Shown: positions 11,294 through 24,143 of the stretch, one piece after another
Layout of the letters: each line of letters begins with the position of its first letter
Numbering within the stretch: position 1 is the first letter of the stretch
Source: Spinellus fusiger
Taxonomy: Eukaryota > Mucoromycota > Mucoromycetes > Mucorales > Phycomycetaceae
Reading direction: 5' to 3'
Length of the DNA: 64,000 nt
Assembly: GCA_025094145.1 (NCBI GenBank)
Contig: JALLLS010000096.1
Span: 57,278-121,277, forward strand
Program-made: the position numbers and the translations under genes
The notes under the pieces: generated by a model
Told to the model about the DNA's origin: nothing
What the model saw: only the letters and a program-made list of their open reading frames with translations
Database searches by the model: none

Positions 11294-11856
11294 ATTGAAT
11301 GGAGAAGGTCCAATAGAAGGTGCCAGCCATCAAGACAGACCTGCAGGCCAGTGTCTTTCTACAAGGTGCTCTGTTCTATTTTTTGTATACCTTGTTCCAT
11401 CGTATTTCATTTTGCTATTTATCATGCCTATTTATCATGCCTATTTATCCAGTCTATTTATCCAGTCTATTTATCTAATTTACTTGTTGATGACACTGTT
11501 TTCTAAAGTCTATACATACCTTAAATACACACACACACACACACACATACACACAACCCTACTGTCTTTGTTCTATAGCCAACTTACTCTTCACACTATA
11601 ACAATGATAAAAACAATGATAACAATAAAAAGCAGTCCATGAAAAATAGTGGCATAGGTGTACATACACATTCATACATATTATTCATGCACTACAACTC
11701 ACTTTGCCATGCTGTCATTCGTAGAGCAAGGGGGAATGCATAAACCCTACTCTGCCCTAGACACTACCCATGCCAAGCCGTGACTCAAACCACGTGATAT
11801 CACCATAAAACTCCGGAGAGAACCTCTGGAGCTCCATTATTTGTGTACTTGTTGTC
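11294..11856. other. Intergenic with simple repeats
   Basis: It holds TATTTATCATGCC/TATTTATCCAGTC repeats (11413-11475) and a CA microsatellite (11527-11546). No gene is seen. A minus-strand frame at 11757-11945 overlaps the first BUD6 exon and is treated as a shadow. Confidence 0.5.
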
Positions 11857-14821
11857 ATGGAATACACGCATGAAGCGTATCCACCGTCACCTACGCCTCG
11901 ACGCCAAGACTCTGGCAGATCAATGAGCAGTTCAGGAAGAGCCATGGTAATTTAGAATAATAAAACAGTCATATCATGAGATGAAAGAAACTTATCGTCA
12001 TCCTAGTCTGCAGAGATTGAGCACGTCGTCACTCGTCTGCTGCGTACCACCAAAACATTACTGGAAGCACTGACGCAGTGGTCACAACTAGCAGTGTCTA
12101 CAGCACAGATTATTGATATTCAAGAAGTACTCGAACAGCAGTTTTATCAAGTCACACAGGCCTTTGCAGAAGCCAATGTGCCTATAAGGTAGTCTATTCT
12201 ACACTCCAGAATAGGAATAACTAAGCCTATTCTCAAGTGATCTCGGCTGGATTCCAGGCCATCTTCGGGAATCCGTGAAGAGTGCCATGGAGCAACCGCC
12301 TTCTACAGCTGCATTGGACCAATACTTGCCTCGTATTCGAGATGTCATTGTCCATCTATTGCATGGACTCAAAGGAAAGCAGCAGTACCTTAGGGAGAAA
12401 GACCATCGCACTGAGTCCTGGCATAGCAGTGTTCCTCCTGCTGCACTAGCAAGAGCCAGCCACCCTCGTTCTTACGCTATGAATGGGAATGGGGCTACTT
12501 CTCCACCTCCCTTTGCCTCCTCCTTTCCCTACAACGGCACTGCATCTCCTCCACCAGCGCCTCCGCCTCCGCCACCCTCAGGACGCCTTACACCTTCTGA
12601 ATACGATCTGTACCAAGGCATGCCCCGTCCTTCTCTTTCTTCTGAAACAAGGGTGAGGTATCCTTATCCACAAAGAACAGGGAGTATGACTAGACCATAT
12701 TCCTCTTCTAGCCAGATAGCAGGACAGACTGTTCCGATCTCTCCTTCTTCTGTCTCCTCAGCAGCACCCCCACCCACAAAAATGCCCTCGCCCTCCCGCT
12801 CCACCTCCTCCAATCGATCGTTGTCTGGACGCTATCCACAACCCAGCACAGTGAGCATTGCCAGTCTTGTCACCACCACAGGCACTGCCAGTATCAGCAA
12901 TCCTCATGCCATCCCTGCGTCACCACCACTGCCTCCACCCCCACTCACTCCACCCACCATGCCACTCCATCACCTCCACCACCATCATTCACTCCACTCA
13001 CATCACTCACTCCATCACAGCAACAGCATCGGTAGCAATAGCAGCAGCAGCAACAACAATAGCAATAGCAACAGCCCCAGTCCTCCTCATAACAACAACA
13101 ACAACAACAACACTAGTGCTACTATGAACAGTAACATCACTAATAACAAACCTCCTACTAGTTTTGATGAGTCAGATCCCCATACTGCCAGTGCTCTTGC
13201 TGCTCTCAAACGCCAAGAAAACCTTGCTCGTCGCTCCTCTGTACGAAGAGCATCCATGTTCCGCACAGACACCAAGCGCCACCAAGACTACACCACCCTC
13301 GCTCCTCCCCTCCCACCTGTCCCTGCCCTCCCACAAGAGCCCAAACTCAGCAGTGTGCCTGAAGACACACCCACTGGTATCACTCTGTACCTACAGATCG
13401 CCAAGGAAGTGAAGAAAGTCCAGTACGGCGGAGACATCTCCATTCCTGCCCTCCACATGCTGTTTCTTGAAAAGTTTGGCTACACGTCGCGCCAAAACGA
13501 CTTTCCCAGCATCTACATCCGTGACCCCACGGTGCTTGTGTTCTATCAACTAGAGCATCTGGAGGAGGTGGTGAACAGGTCCGTGCTGATGCTGAACTTG
13601 GATGAGCAGGACCAAGAGCAGAAGCGGTGGAAGGAGGGCATTGTCCAGATGATCAGCAAGGCGCTCAAGGACAACCAAGTGCAGCTTCAACAGGGACTGG
13701 AGAGTGTGAAGAAGCAGACAGAGACAAAGCCACAGAGCCTGATGCGGGATATGGTGCATAAGATGATGATGGCCGAACATCGTCCCGTCTCCACGGCCAA
13801 CCCTGCTACTGGAAAGGCAGTGGCTGAAGAAAAGGCAGTGGCAGTGGTGCAAGGGTTGAGTCCACAAGTCACACGGCAGCAGTTGGGTGAGGTGGAGAGC
13901 CTGAAGCGTGACATGGCGGTACTTCGACAGTTGCAGGGCGAGATGCGAGACACGACGGCCACTGTGCTTGATCATCTGCGCAAGAAAGCAGAGGAGGTGC
14001 GACAGACTGCATCCGAGTCTACTGAGCCTGTCGTCACCACTCATGCCACAGCCCGCCAGTTTGTGGAGCAGGGCAAGCAGCAGCTGTTGACGGACTCGGA
14101 TAAGATTACAGCTCGATTGGAGGATTTGCAGGACACCATTGATCAATTGAAGCTGGATGTGACGTTGCGCAAGTCTCGACCCTCCGAGGCACAGATGACC
14201 CATTGTGCTGAGGAAACTAAGGCATTGGCCCAGGAGATTGAGCAGTTTGGTCAGTACATTGTAAAGGTGAAGCCGACATGGAAAAAGACATGGGAGCAGG
14301 AGCTGCAGACAATTGTGAAAGAACAGCAGTCCCTCAAGGAGCAGGAAGGACTGTTGTTGGATATGAAGGATGATTTGGCAGCCCTGTTGGAGGTGTATGA
14401 GCAGCTAGAGAAGATCTGTGTCTATCAGGCAAAAGCACGGCCTGTGGTGCGCGAGTTCAGAGTGGCACCAGCAGAAGAAGGGTTCCAAGGCATGTCCAGT
14501 GTATTGAAGCAGGTGACTACGATTGATGTGGATCATGATCGACGACTCAAGGCACTGGAACAGTCGGAGAAGATGCGACAACGAGAGCAGGCGAATCGAG
14601 TGGATGATTTTGAGAAAGAGTTGGGTGATTTTGTGGGGGCTAGGAAGTTGAAGAAGACGGGAGGTGCTATGGAGATGGACCGTATACGTGAGCAAAAAGA
14701 CAAGGATTTGCTCAAGGCTATGTATAATAAGAAGAATGGGTCTGTGAATGAGACTGAACAAGGAGAGGCGCCCTCCACTCCCAGCGAGCAAGAAGAGGAA
14801 GAAGTGGTAGCGAAAGAATAA
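11857..14821 (+). CDS. BUD6: BUD6/Aip3 actin and formin cofactor
   Basis: Three exons: 11857..11946, 12016..12188, 12238..14821, giving 948 aa. The N-terminal conserved block is rebuilt by splicing: IEHVVTRLLRTTKTLLEALT, FYQVTQAFAEANVPI, SDLGWIPGHLRES and LDQYLPRIRDVIVHLLHGLK. A long low-complexity middle follows (Pro, Ser, His and Asn runs, about residues 125-370). The C-terminal Aip3 domain begins near residue 466 (TGITLYLQIAKEVKKVQYGG, FPSIYIRDPTVLVFYQLEHL) and is mainly coiled coil to the end. Bud6 binds actin monomers and activates formins at polarity sites and the hyphal tip. Intron 1 uses CAGAG|ATT, one AG beyond the more obvious CAG, because only this keeps frame. The ATG at 11857 is the first after an in-frame stop at 11806. 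Confidence 0.93.
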
Positions 14822-15676
14822 ATAATGACTTAATGATTTAATGACTTAACGATTTAATAATTTCTTATTTTCCTGTTTTCCTGTTTTCTTATCTTCTCTT
14901 ATCTTTTTATATTCACATCATAGTTATACCTATTCACTAACATCTATAAATATATCAACATCTACATCCACCTCTATAGACATCAATGCATGTTTATTTG
15001 ATCTTTATTGGTCAGAGGAATGAGTCAAATAGGTCAAATAGGTCAAATAGGTCAATTGGATCGAGAATCAAGAGAGTGGAATAATGCATCTGTTACTATC
15101 CTCTGGAATTTAAAGAGTGTTTTATTATTGTTCGGATATAACCTTCACTACGGAACACCCATTTATGGACATCATTAAGATAAGACTTGAAATGGTAATT
15201 CTACATTCTCTATAAAATACCCTGCGCAACCAAAGAACACAAATAGCAGTAAAGAGCCAATGTAAATATAAAATAATGATAATAAAAACATAAAAACAAT
15301 AGTTGTTTAGAGATGTATATTTTTCTTTCTTTATTCCACTGTCTCATTGGGCACCTGTGTTTTCTTTTTTTCATGAAATAAAACAGTCGACTCGTATAGA
15401 ATCCTCAGTCTTTTTCCTTCTTTATTATTATTATTACTCTGGGGCTTTTACCCAATATTCCATAACCAAACATGGAGAATGGAATTTTTTTTAAAGCACC
15501 ACGCTATTCTATCTTATTTTCTGTTATCATTCGTTCATGCGGAGTGGGTTTTCTTTCTGGTCCGAAACTGTCACATTTTAGGGTTTAAATAATCTCTTGT
15601 TAAATGAGTTATTTGACACTTTTCTCTCTTCATACTTTATTCTATCCATTCATTCTTTTATTATTACACCATAACA
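14822..15676. other. AT-rich intergenic region
   Basis: Short repeats only: AATGATTTA-type at 14826-14862 and a 10-bp repeat AGGTCAAATA at about 15025-15056. No gene is recognised. Confidence 0.6.
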
Positions 15677-16252
15677 ATGGAAGACCCTTCAAATGATGTG
15701 ATCTACAGCCAACCCACAAGCAATCTCAAGTCACGCCTGTCAAAGCTTGTCAGGAAATGCACCTTAGATAGACGCGTGAGTAAGCGCAAAACTGCTCTCC
15801 CGTCTTCTCTGTCTTCATCTCTATCTACCACCACCACCACCACCACCACTCCAATGACTAAGATGAATCCTGCCACCGCTACCCCAACAACTACAATCAC
15901 CACTCCAACAACTCCTCCTCATACACCCACTGTCTCCTCATTTTCATTTTCCTCATCCTTGTCTTCTCCTCTCCTCTCTCCTTCTCTGTCTTGTTCAAGC
16001 TCCTCAGGCTCTTCCTATCAAAATGCCTGTCCTCCCCCAATGACACTTCCTATGCCCATGTCTACTCCACTCTCTTCCTCCCCATCTATCCATAAAGACA
16101 CCAAAGAGGTGTACATAAGCTACTCACATCAAGTCCATCAGGTGCTTGGTTCTACTTTTGATGCGACTGATCTAGAGATTGGTATAGCATGGAAAGCAAG
16201 TCGCCTACAAATGCTCTCCGACTTAAACACTCCTCTCCATCGGTACCAATAA
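15677..16252 (+). CDS. Hypothetical Ser/Thr/Pro-rich protein, 191 aa
   Basis: One uninterrupted frame, MEDPSNDVIYSQPTSN to HRYQ, with a basic patch (RLSKLVRKCTLDRRVSKRK) at residues 20-38. A Thr run and long Ser/Pro stretches follow, then a more ordinary C-terminal part (KEVYISYSHQVHQVLGSTFD, IAWKASRLQML). GC is higher than the flanks and a pyrimidine-rich leader precedes the ATG, as expected for a real gene. I do not recognise a family. The disordered composition suggests a regulatory or adaptor role, but nothing more can be said. Confidence 0.6.
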   Translation: MEDPSNDVIYSQPTSNLKSRLSKLVRKCTLDRRVSKRKTALPSSLSSSLSTTTTTTTTPMTKMNPATATPTTTITTPTTPPHTPTVSSFSFSSSLSSPLLSPSLSCSSSSGSSYQNACPPPMTLPMPMSTPLSSSPSIHKDTKEVYISYSHQVHQVLGSTFDATDLEIGIAWKASRLQMLSDLNTPLHRYQ

Positions 16253-18928
16253 GCCATTACTCTCTGATTTTACTCTTTATTTATACTATTCTATGTTCTT
16301 CTATACCCTTATAATACACCCATTCTCTTCCTAATCTTTGCTTCTTCTTTTTCTTTCCTTTGTTTATTCTTTCTTGTGCTTTAAAAGCACAGGCAAAAGC
16401 TGCTTATCTGATATACTTATATAAAAAGAACATTCCGATACCTAATTTCGCATTTCGTGTTGCATAAAGAAATAAACTCCGTCTTTTATCTTTCTATTGT
16501 CTTTTTTTTTTTGGGTCCAATTGTATCACACAAAAACCCCATTGTTAAGGGTTTCTTTTTTTCTTTTTCTTTTTTCTTGTTCTTTTTCTTAGGTAACCAA
16601 AAAGGCCGATGCATATCAAGATGAAATACACATAAGAATATAGATTCTCAAACCAAACAGTGAAATGATGAAAATAAGATAACATCAATCCAATGTAGAA
16701 TTGTTATAATTAGAATTTAAGTACACTTATGAAGTTGTTTTATGGATAATCCTTGATCAATGGCAGTTGAAATAAAAAATGAAACGTTAGAGTGTAAAGT
16801 GAGTTTTTGACAGAAATGGTTATTAGAAATCAGCAAGGATCTTTCGGATTTAATTTAATTTGGGTCTCACGTTATTCATGAAATTGAATGCAAGCATAGC
16901 ATAAACTTTTTTTCCCCCCTTCACTATCTATTTTTAGGGTTGTTTGTTGCTATTGACAGTAGTGATATTAAGGAAGAAAATAGAAATGCATACAGATAAG
17001 CCTATATATCAACACCTACAACCTACACAGTATTGATGAGTGCATATTACTAAATAGGATGAGGTGGTCCATGTTTTAAGACAATAATGATCATTAGGAT
17101 CAACCTTCTTATTTTATTCAATTTTTCCATAATTAGTACTTTTAAAAAAAGATTGTGTGTGAGAAATAAAACAAAACATCACTGGTTTCAAATTATGTTG
17201 TTGTTCTAGAAGCATCAACATAAGCAGAAAATAGAGGTATACTTAAAATGCAAGGAAATACTTTTAGGCCTACAGCTGTTAATAGTACACAAATTGAATC
17301 ACAGCAAACAAGAGCATATGTAGATATAAATTATTAAGGCTAAACTATTCTAATGTAAATAGCAAATAATTAAATAGATAATTAAATAGTATACTGTTTA
17401 ACTATAGAAGTATTTAATAATGTAATAACCATATACATCTTAATACTACATGTGATATAAATAAAGCACATATTCTTCAAAGCTATTTCTTTTATGATTA
17501 TTATTGTGCTTAAACAGGCATCGAGACTACTTTCATAGAGATAAAATAAGATAGTATATTAGAAAAACAATTGCTTTAAAAGAGTCGAATTGAGGCTATT
17601 TGCAATATTTGGTAATCATCATTTCTAATAGAATAAGAGAAGGATGTTTGATTTATATATTAACACTAACAGATACATGAAAATAAGAATTCATCCTGGC
17701 TATTGAATTTCGTGAAGAAAACTAGTTGCTATCGAATAAAAGAATTTTTTTTACAATATATGTTTATCACTTCTCTGTCATTCAATAAAGTGTGATGTTG
17801 GGTAATGCAAGGATTGTTGGTGGAGTGTAGGGTCTTTTTTTAACAGAACAACGAATGAATTGCATAGCAAAACCAAATAACAGTGAGAATGGGAGGGTAT
17901 GTAGGCACACATGGGTACTTCTTGACTTGTGAATATGCTTGATAAACAGGTCTTTCTGGAGACTACTGCCCCTTTCTTAGTAGAAGGCTTGTCTTGCACT
18001 GACAAAACCAGAGGCACAAAGAGTAACACAATAACACAACAACACACTATGAAAAGAGAACCTCACTCCTACTGACCTAGTGGTGGATCCAGAGCAACTA
18101 GCCTCTGCGATACCTTTTCTGAATGTATACTAAAGAGCCAATGTTTATTAAATGTGTTTTTTTATAGCCTATTCCTTTTGGAATATCAGCTGTTAGGGTC
18201 ATTGTCATTAGGGTTCTATGGTGTTGAAGGCCATGTCACCCACCAAGCCTATGATAGCCAACTCTGACGATCTCACAAATATAAGGGTTTATATCCGAAA
18301 ATACCCCTGTATTGGTATATCTACCAATACAGATTAGCTCATTTATTATTATTATCAAAATATCAATAGTATTATTATCTTTGAACTTAGTTAAAGATAA
18401 AATTGAGGTATAGTATTATGAAGGTGTTTTTTATAACAGTATATAACTATAAGAGTTTTTTTTCTATTTCTCTTTGTAATTTGAGACATCTGAAATCACC
18501 AGATGGTTCATTTAAATAGGAAATTCATTTTCAAGACAATGGCTAATAAACTTCAAGAACTTCATTATTTCAAGAAAGGTGTATAATTAGCTCTTTATAG
18601 CTAACTAATAAAAGTAATTATTGCTTCGTAAATATTTTCGGATAATTATCTGCCATAAATAGAGATATCGATCATCCCCGTCAATAGAAACTCAGACAAC
18701 CTAAAAGGGATCACATGATAGAAGAAGAGTTAGTAGCAAAGCGTATATCCAAAGGATGATACTTTAGCAAGAGGGGCTTTCCATATTTTTAGTATTAGAT
18801 AATACTAGTTAGAAAAGTATAAGATAAGTGGAAAAAACCATCAATAAAGATCAGATTTTGTCTACTCTTTGAACTGTCCAGATTTCCTTTGGTTGAAGTC
18901 AAAAACGACAATATTCATAGTTATTGTA
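16253..18928. other. AT-rich intergenic; end of the first gene island
   Basis: Base composition drops sharply after about 16.4 kb. Only short frames occur, none with a recognisable motif. The stretch 18060-18280 is somewhat less AT-rich and may be a transposon remnant, but I could not identify it. Confidence 0.5.
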
Positions 18929-20006
18929 AAGATACACAACATTAGTAAGTGTACGATTTTCATTTTTTGAAATCCTGAAAAAAAAACATGCTTTACGGAT
19001 ATAAATGTTACGACCTCAAAACACATACCAATGACTTCAAATCAACACAAAGTTAGTTTAACCTATTGTCTATTGTAATATATATATATAAGTTTTTATT
19101 TAATATTTTGTTGGGCCTCCTTTGGCATCAATGACTGTCTGGCAGTGATCCTTCATTGAGCCAACTAAACGTTTGGCAAGATCAACGTGGATATTTCCCC
19201 AAGCTTCTTCTAAAGCTGTCTTGAGCTCATCAATATTATTAATACTGGCTCTCTTGTTATCGATAAGTTTATCAAGACAGCTCCAGAGATGTTCAATGAG
19301 GTTGAGATCAGGACTTTGGGCAGGCCAGTAATCAAAGCGCCTGTTTGCATGTGTGTTTTTCCATCATGTTGTATAGCCACCTGTATGGCAGCTAGCCCCA
19401 TCTTCTTGGAATATAAAGTCCTTATCCTCCTTCTCATTCAATTCAATGAACCATGGTAGAGAGTTTTCTGCCAAAATGTTGACGTATATGTCCTGATTTA
19501 CACTGCCATCAATAGATACCAAAAGACCCAAATCCACCAGCCCAGAAACAGCTCTAGATCATTATGCTACCTTTCTCCCATTTTTGTTGCAGACACACTA
19601 TAAGCAGCCTTGCATCTTTCTCCAATATTTAAAATCACTCTGGCCCCTCCCTGGTAACCTTCTACTTCAAACCGTGACTCATGAGACTATATGACGCGTC
19701 TCCAGTCCTCATAGCTATATGTGCACCAGTAGTCTTGATTCTACTAATGATATTCTGGACAGTCGTCTTGCTAATGCTAATGACCTTTAAAATGCTATCC
19801 ATGGAGTAATTTTCTTTTCTTAAGCCAGTAAACACCCCATTACTCTTTTCCTTCAAGCTTATTATAAGCTCTAGAGTTTGCAGTTGAAGATTATGCCTTT
19901 GACATTTGACATTGCTTAATGGAATGTGATCCTGTGATAAAAATATAAATTATGTTTAGAACTATATACATTATGAGGTCGTATACTAACTAATTTGGTG
20001 TGACTA
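18929..20006 (-). mobile_element. Tc1/mariner element, degenerate (copy A)
   Basis: Minus-strand transposase remnants read FIFQEDGASCHT, then WPAQSPDLN-IEHLWSCLDK, and end TVIDAKGGPTKY before a stop near 19100. That is the C-terminal half of a Tc1-type DDE transposase (QEDG-SCH and SPDLNxIEHLW blocks). The N-terminal part (19660-19900) is shifted in frame and shortened. The ends resemble inverted repeats: about 18929-18955 against 19983-20006. Compared with copy B (32109-33407) it lacks about 220 bp in the middle. Not functional. Confidence 0.8.
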
Positions 20007-20029
20007 TACTATTGTTACTGAAAAATATG

Positions 20030-20499
20030 TATAATATTGAGGCTTTTCATACATTAACCATCCTCCATGTATTAGTCTGAGATGCCAAAAGATATGACCT
20101 TTCTGAAGATATTGTAGAAATTTAAATAACCTTACCAATGTCGATTGTGTTCTTGAGTCAAAGCACTGTAGCAGCATATTGGATCAGTAACATTGTATAT
20201 AGTGCATTGAAGAATAATTCTTAGTATTGTACTTATATAGGGCTTTAATTATTATTCAAATTTGTCAAAAGACGATTTCAAGCAATGTCAAAGATGCCAA
20301 GTAAAAATATCTAAAACATATTAGTGAGAAACAATAGTAATAAATTGACAAATAACAAAGTACACTCACCATCATGGGTCAACGATGACACTCACCAACA
20401 CACACAAAAACAGAATAAAAAAGAAAACATCATAACAATGTCCAACTTTCTTATTCATCCTTTTCACACAATAAATTGGCTTTGAAGGTGTTCCGAAGA
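20030..20499 (-). other. rDNA unit 1, spacer downstream of LSU
   Basis: Similar sequence follows the LSU 3' end in unit 2 (59590-59747) and, inverted, at 28566-29090, so this is rDNA spacer and not unique DNA. Confidence 0.65.
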
Positions 20500-20895
20500 A
20501 CAAATTCAAGGACAAGAGCTTAATCTCAGTACATCGCAGCAATAAAGCCACTCAACTACTTACAATGCTCCGTCAGTTTTGTGTCGTCTGCATGCGATTC
20601 ATCACATCTCCTTATTAGCATTATCATAAAGCTGAGGTCAATGGCACCTTTCCGCACCAACAACTGATCAGCAAAATATGGTATTCAGTCTTGCGACCTA
20701 TTTGTACTCATCTAGTACAGGAAATATTCATTTAGTATCGTTTCCAGCATGGATTCTGACTTTGAGGCGTTGAGTCATTATCCATCAAATGATAGCTTTG
20801 TGGCATTGGTATTTCAACCAGCCGCAAATATCAATCATTTGAATGAAGCGTTCCTCTCGTACTAACTTCAATTACTGTTATGATACCGATACCAT

Positions 20896-20931
<36 letters not shown>

Positions 20932-23205
20932 TACCCAGCTCACGTTCCCTATTAGTGGATGAACAATCCAACGCCTACAGAATCCTGCTTCTGTAGGATA
21001 GGATGAGCCAACACTGAAGAATCAAAAAGCAACGTTGCTATGAACGCTTGGCTGCCACAAGCCAGTTATTCCTGTAGTAGCTTTTCTGGAACCTCTAGCC
21101 TTAAGACTTGAGGAAGTCTAAAGGATCGATAGGCCATACTCCCCACTTGACAGTGTCAATAACATGAGTCACGCCATAAAGACGTTTAAGACCAGAAGAT
21201 GAGCCGTGAAGCCCAATCCCACATGATTATTTAAGTAAAATAAAACAATAAGGGTAGTGGTATTTCATTAGTGCCGAAGCTCCCACCTATCCTACACCCC
21301 CTATGTCTCTTTACAATGTCAAACTAGAGTCAGGCTCAACAGAGTCTTCTTTTCCTGCTGATTTTGCCAAGCCCATCCCCTTGGCTGTGGTTTCGCAAGA
21401 TAGTAGATAAGGGACAGTTGAAATCTCATTAATATATCAACCCTGGGACCTCTTTCATAGGATGATACATTTGGAAACCATAATGAAGAATGTTTACTCA
21501 CCTCGTCTATCCACACTTGGTTGTGCTTCACATTGAGCCGACGCCAATTTTTGGTCATTGTAATATTATGTTAATTAGACAGTCAGATTCACTTTGTACA
21601 TACCAATTCTGGGTCAGTTGTAATAAAACAAACTCTGATAGTATAAACAAAGCTTTGACTTCTAGCCATGTACTTCTGAAAGCACAAAGCCAGCAGGTAT
21701 ATAAACATTCACAGATTCAATCTTCTCCTATCTAAATTAATTCTTTGTGTTGTATATTTCCATGTCTACAAAATACTGAGCACAATCCACTACTTGACCT
21801 CAGAAATCACCAACACGGATTTTTTTTAAAAAAAAAAACCACACAAAAATTTCAATGTTCATATAGCCCATATCTAATCACACCATTACCAACAACTAAA
21901 ATCTGACAGATTGTTAGAACCAATCCTTATTCCGAGGTTGCAAATATATTTTGCCAACTTCCCTTATCCACATCTCACCATTAACTAGAGGCTTTCCACT
22001 TTGAAGACCTGATGTGGTTATGAGTACGACTAGACAGGAATATTTCACTTTCCCTTAGATTTTCAATGATCAGTATGAATGCACCAGACACTGCATAAAG
22101 TACAATGCTCTAGCAGACGACCCACCACTTCTTAAGCTAAGCTTATTTCATGGTCAGTACAAGTCTTTGAATGAGAAAAGCAAACTCTTTCTGGGATTCA
22201 TACTGATATCTCCAAGTTCATTTGCGTTGCCGCTACGAATTAGTATCCTAGTACCGGAATATTAATCAGTTTCCCTTTCAATAGGCGAGCCAACAGAATT
22301 GGCTACTTTGATGAAACAGAGTTTCCCTATCTCTTAGGATCGACCAACCCTAGACCAAATACTATTCTCTAGGAACTCTTTTCCACTTCAGTCTTCAAAG
22401 CTCTCATTTGAGCATTTGCTACTACCAATATCTGCACTGGAGACTGTTTCACCCAGGTTCACACCATGAGCTTTTAACAGATTAGTAAACCTCCATGCCT
22501 GCCTTTGAGTTCTGCTATCCCAAAGGAAACCTAGGCAGAAACCAGTTAATAGATGGTTCAATGAGTCTTTCGCTCCTATACCCAAACTACACCCAAATTT
22601 AACAACTGATTTGCATGTCAGAATCGCCACGAGTCTCCACCAGAACAGTTTCTCTTGTCTGGCTTTACCCTATTCAGGCATAGTTCACCATCTATTGGGT
22701 CCCACCATAAATGGTCAATCTCTGTCACTGGTTAAAAACGTCAAAACCAGATGATATTGCTGCCTCAAGGGCTTCCTATCCAGATGATTTTCAATGGCAT
22801 AAGGGTTTGACACCCAAACACCCGCATTTATGGGGAGGGGACTCCCTGGTCCGTGTTTGATATTGGTTTTGCACCAATATTTAGCTTTGGATAAGATTCA
22901 ACTACCCCATTTAGGTTGTATTTTCAAACAACCTGACTCTTTAAAGCCGTATCACAGAAAGACAATATTGCTCAGACCACAGATGGGATTCTCACCCTCT
23001 ATGATGTCCTGTTTTAAGGGACTTTTTTGCCTGGCTTGTCAGGAAAACGGCTTTCTCGTTTACAATCCGGACTGGTTAAACCAGCCAGGTTCCAAAACTT
23101 AGCTCTTCTCCTTTCACTTGTTGCTACTTGGAGAATCACTTGGGGAATTTACGTTAGTTTCATTTTCCTCCACTTATTGATATGCTCAAGTTCAGCAGAC
23201 AACTC
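20500..23205 (-). rRNA. Large-subunit rRNA gene, unit 1 (compact, about 2.7 kb)
   Basis: Conserved LSU blocks are readable on the minus strand in the right order. They are: GAGCATATCAATAAGTGGAG at the 5' end (about 23190); AAACACGGACC (about 22850); the AATGAGAGCTTTGAAGACTG block (about 22400); GTCGTACTCATAACC (about 22035); GACTCTAGTTTGACATTG (about 21325); the sarcin-ricin loop AGTACGAGAGGAA (about 20850-20865); and the terminal GAGATTAAGCTCTTG (about 20520). Length is well below the 3.3-3.4 kb usual in fungi, and the 5' domain is strongly diverged (the GTAACGGCGAGTGAA block is barely recognisable). Ends are approximate. Small frames inside are shadows of rRNA. Confidence 0.88.
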
Positions 23206-23230
23206 TACCAAACTTCATATCGAAGTTTCC

Positions 23231-23311
23231 ATGGTTTATTTAGAGACTCGAGTCTCCAGTTCTGTGTTCAGAACAAGTTCTACGAAGCCCCAGATAAAAC
23301 CAGATGTTGAC
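23231..23311 (-). rRNA. Candidate highly divergent 5.8S segment, unit 1
   Basis: The SSU-LSU spacer contains no canonical 5.8S (no ATCGATGAAGAACG, no GTGAATTGCAGAATT). Three weakly matching blocks occur in the correct order on the minus strand: CTTCGTAGAAC, CTGAACACAGAACTGG and ACTCGAGTCTCTAAATAAAC, which could be remnants of the three 5.8S signature blocks. They stand about 25 nt before LSU, leaving no room for ITS2. The match is weak and may be chance. Confidence 0.25.
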
Positions 23312-23460
23312 ATTGAATAAACCATAGAAAAAACAATGTCTAGTCCTTTAGGATGTTTCATCTGTTGAACGGGCAACAAGATTCTTTACAGTAAATAAGT
23401 ATCCCAGGCTGTATCCCCTTTTGACAGGAATACAAGAAACACATCCACCAAATATTGGGG

Positions 23461-23500
<40 letters not shown>

Positions 23501-23616
23501 TGACTTCTACTTCCTCTGAATAGCAAAGCTCGACTTAGTTCTCATCAAGAGCCCGTTGTTGCCAACTAGCTCCCAACGATCCCACAGCCTTGCTATAACC
23601 ATTCAATTGGTAGTAA

Positions 23617-23649
<33 letters not shown>

Positions 23650-24103
23650 ATCAATGCAAGTTGATGACTTGCGCTTACTAGGAATTCCTCGTTGATGAGC
23701 AATAGTTACAAAGCTCAATCCCCAGCACGACAAAGTTTCAAAAGTTTACCCAAGCTTCTCAGCCAAGGTGATAGACTTGCTGACTTTGTCAGTGTAGCGC
23801 GCGTGCGGCCCAGAACATCTAAGGGCATCACAAACCTGTTATTGCCTTTCTTCATCCTGCGTATTGCAGGTAGTCTCTCCAAGAAGACAGAAGTGCCAAA
23901 GCACAAACCCAACTTTTTAGTTGGTCTGTCTACTTAGTAGACAAAGGTCTCGTTCGTTATTGGAATGAACCAGATAAGTTACTCCACAAACTAAGAACGG
24001 CCATGCACCACCACCCATAAAGTCTAGAAAGAGCTTTCATTTTGCCAATCCTTCTTATGTCTGGACCTGGTGAGTTTCCTCGTGTTGAGTCAAATTAAGC
24101 CGC

Positions 24104-24143
<40 letters not shown>

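Noticed and set aside
11757..11945. Minus-strand 62-aa protein starting MALPELLIDLPESW
   Set aside because: It overlaps the plus-strand BUD6 first exon, whose splice phase and N-terminal motif are convincing.
13550..14203. Long minus-strand frame (217 codons) opposite BUD6
   Set aside because: Antisense to conserved Aip3 coding sequence, with Leu/His-rich shadow composition.
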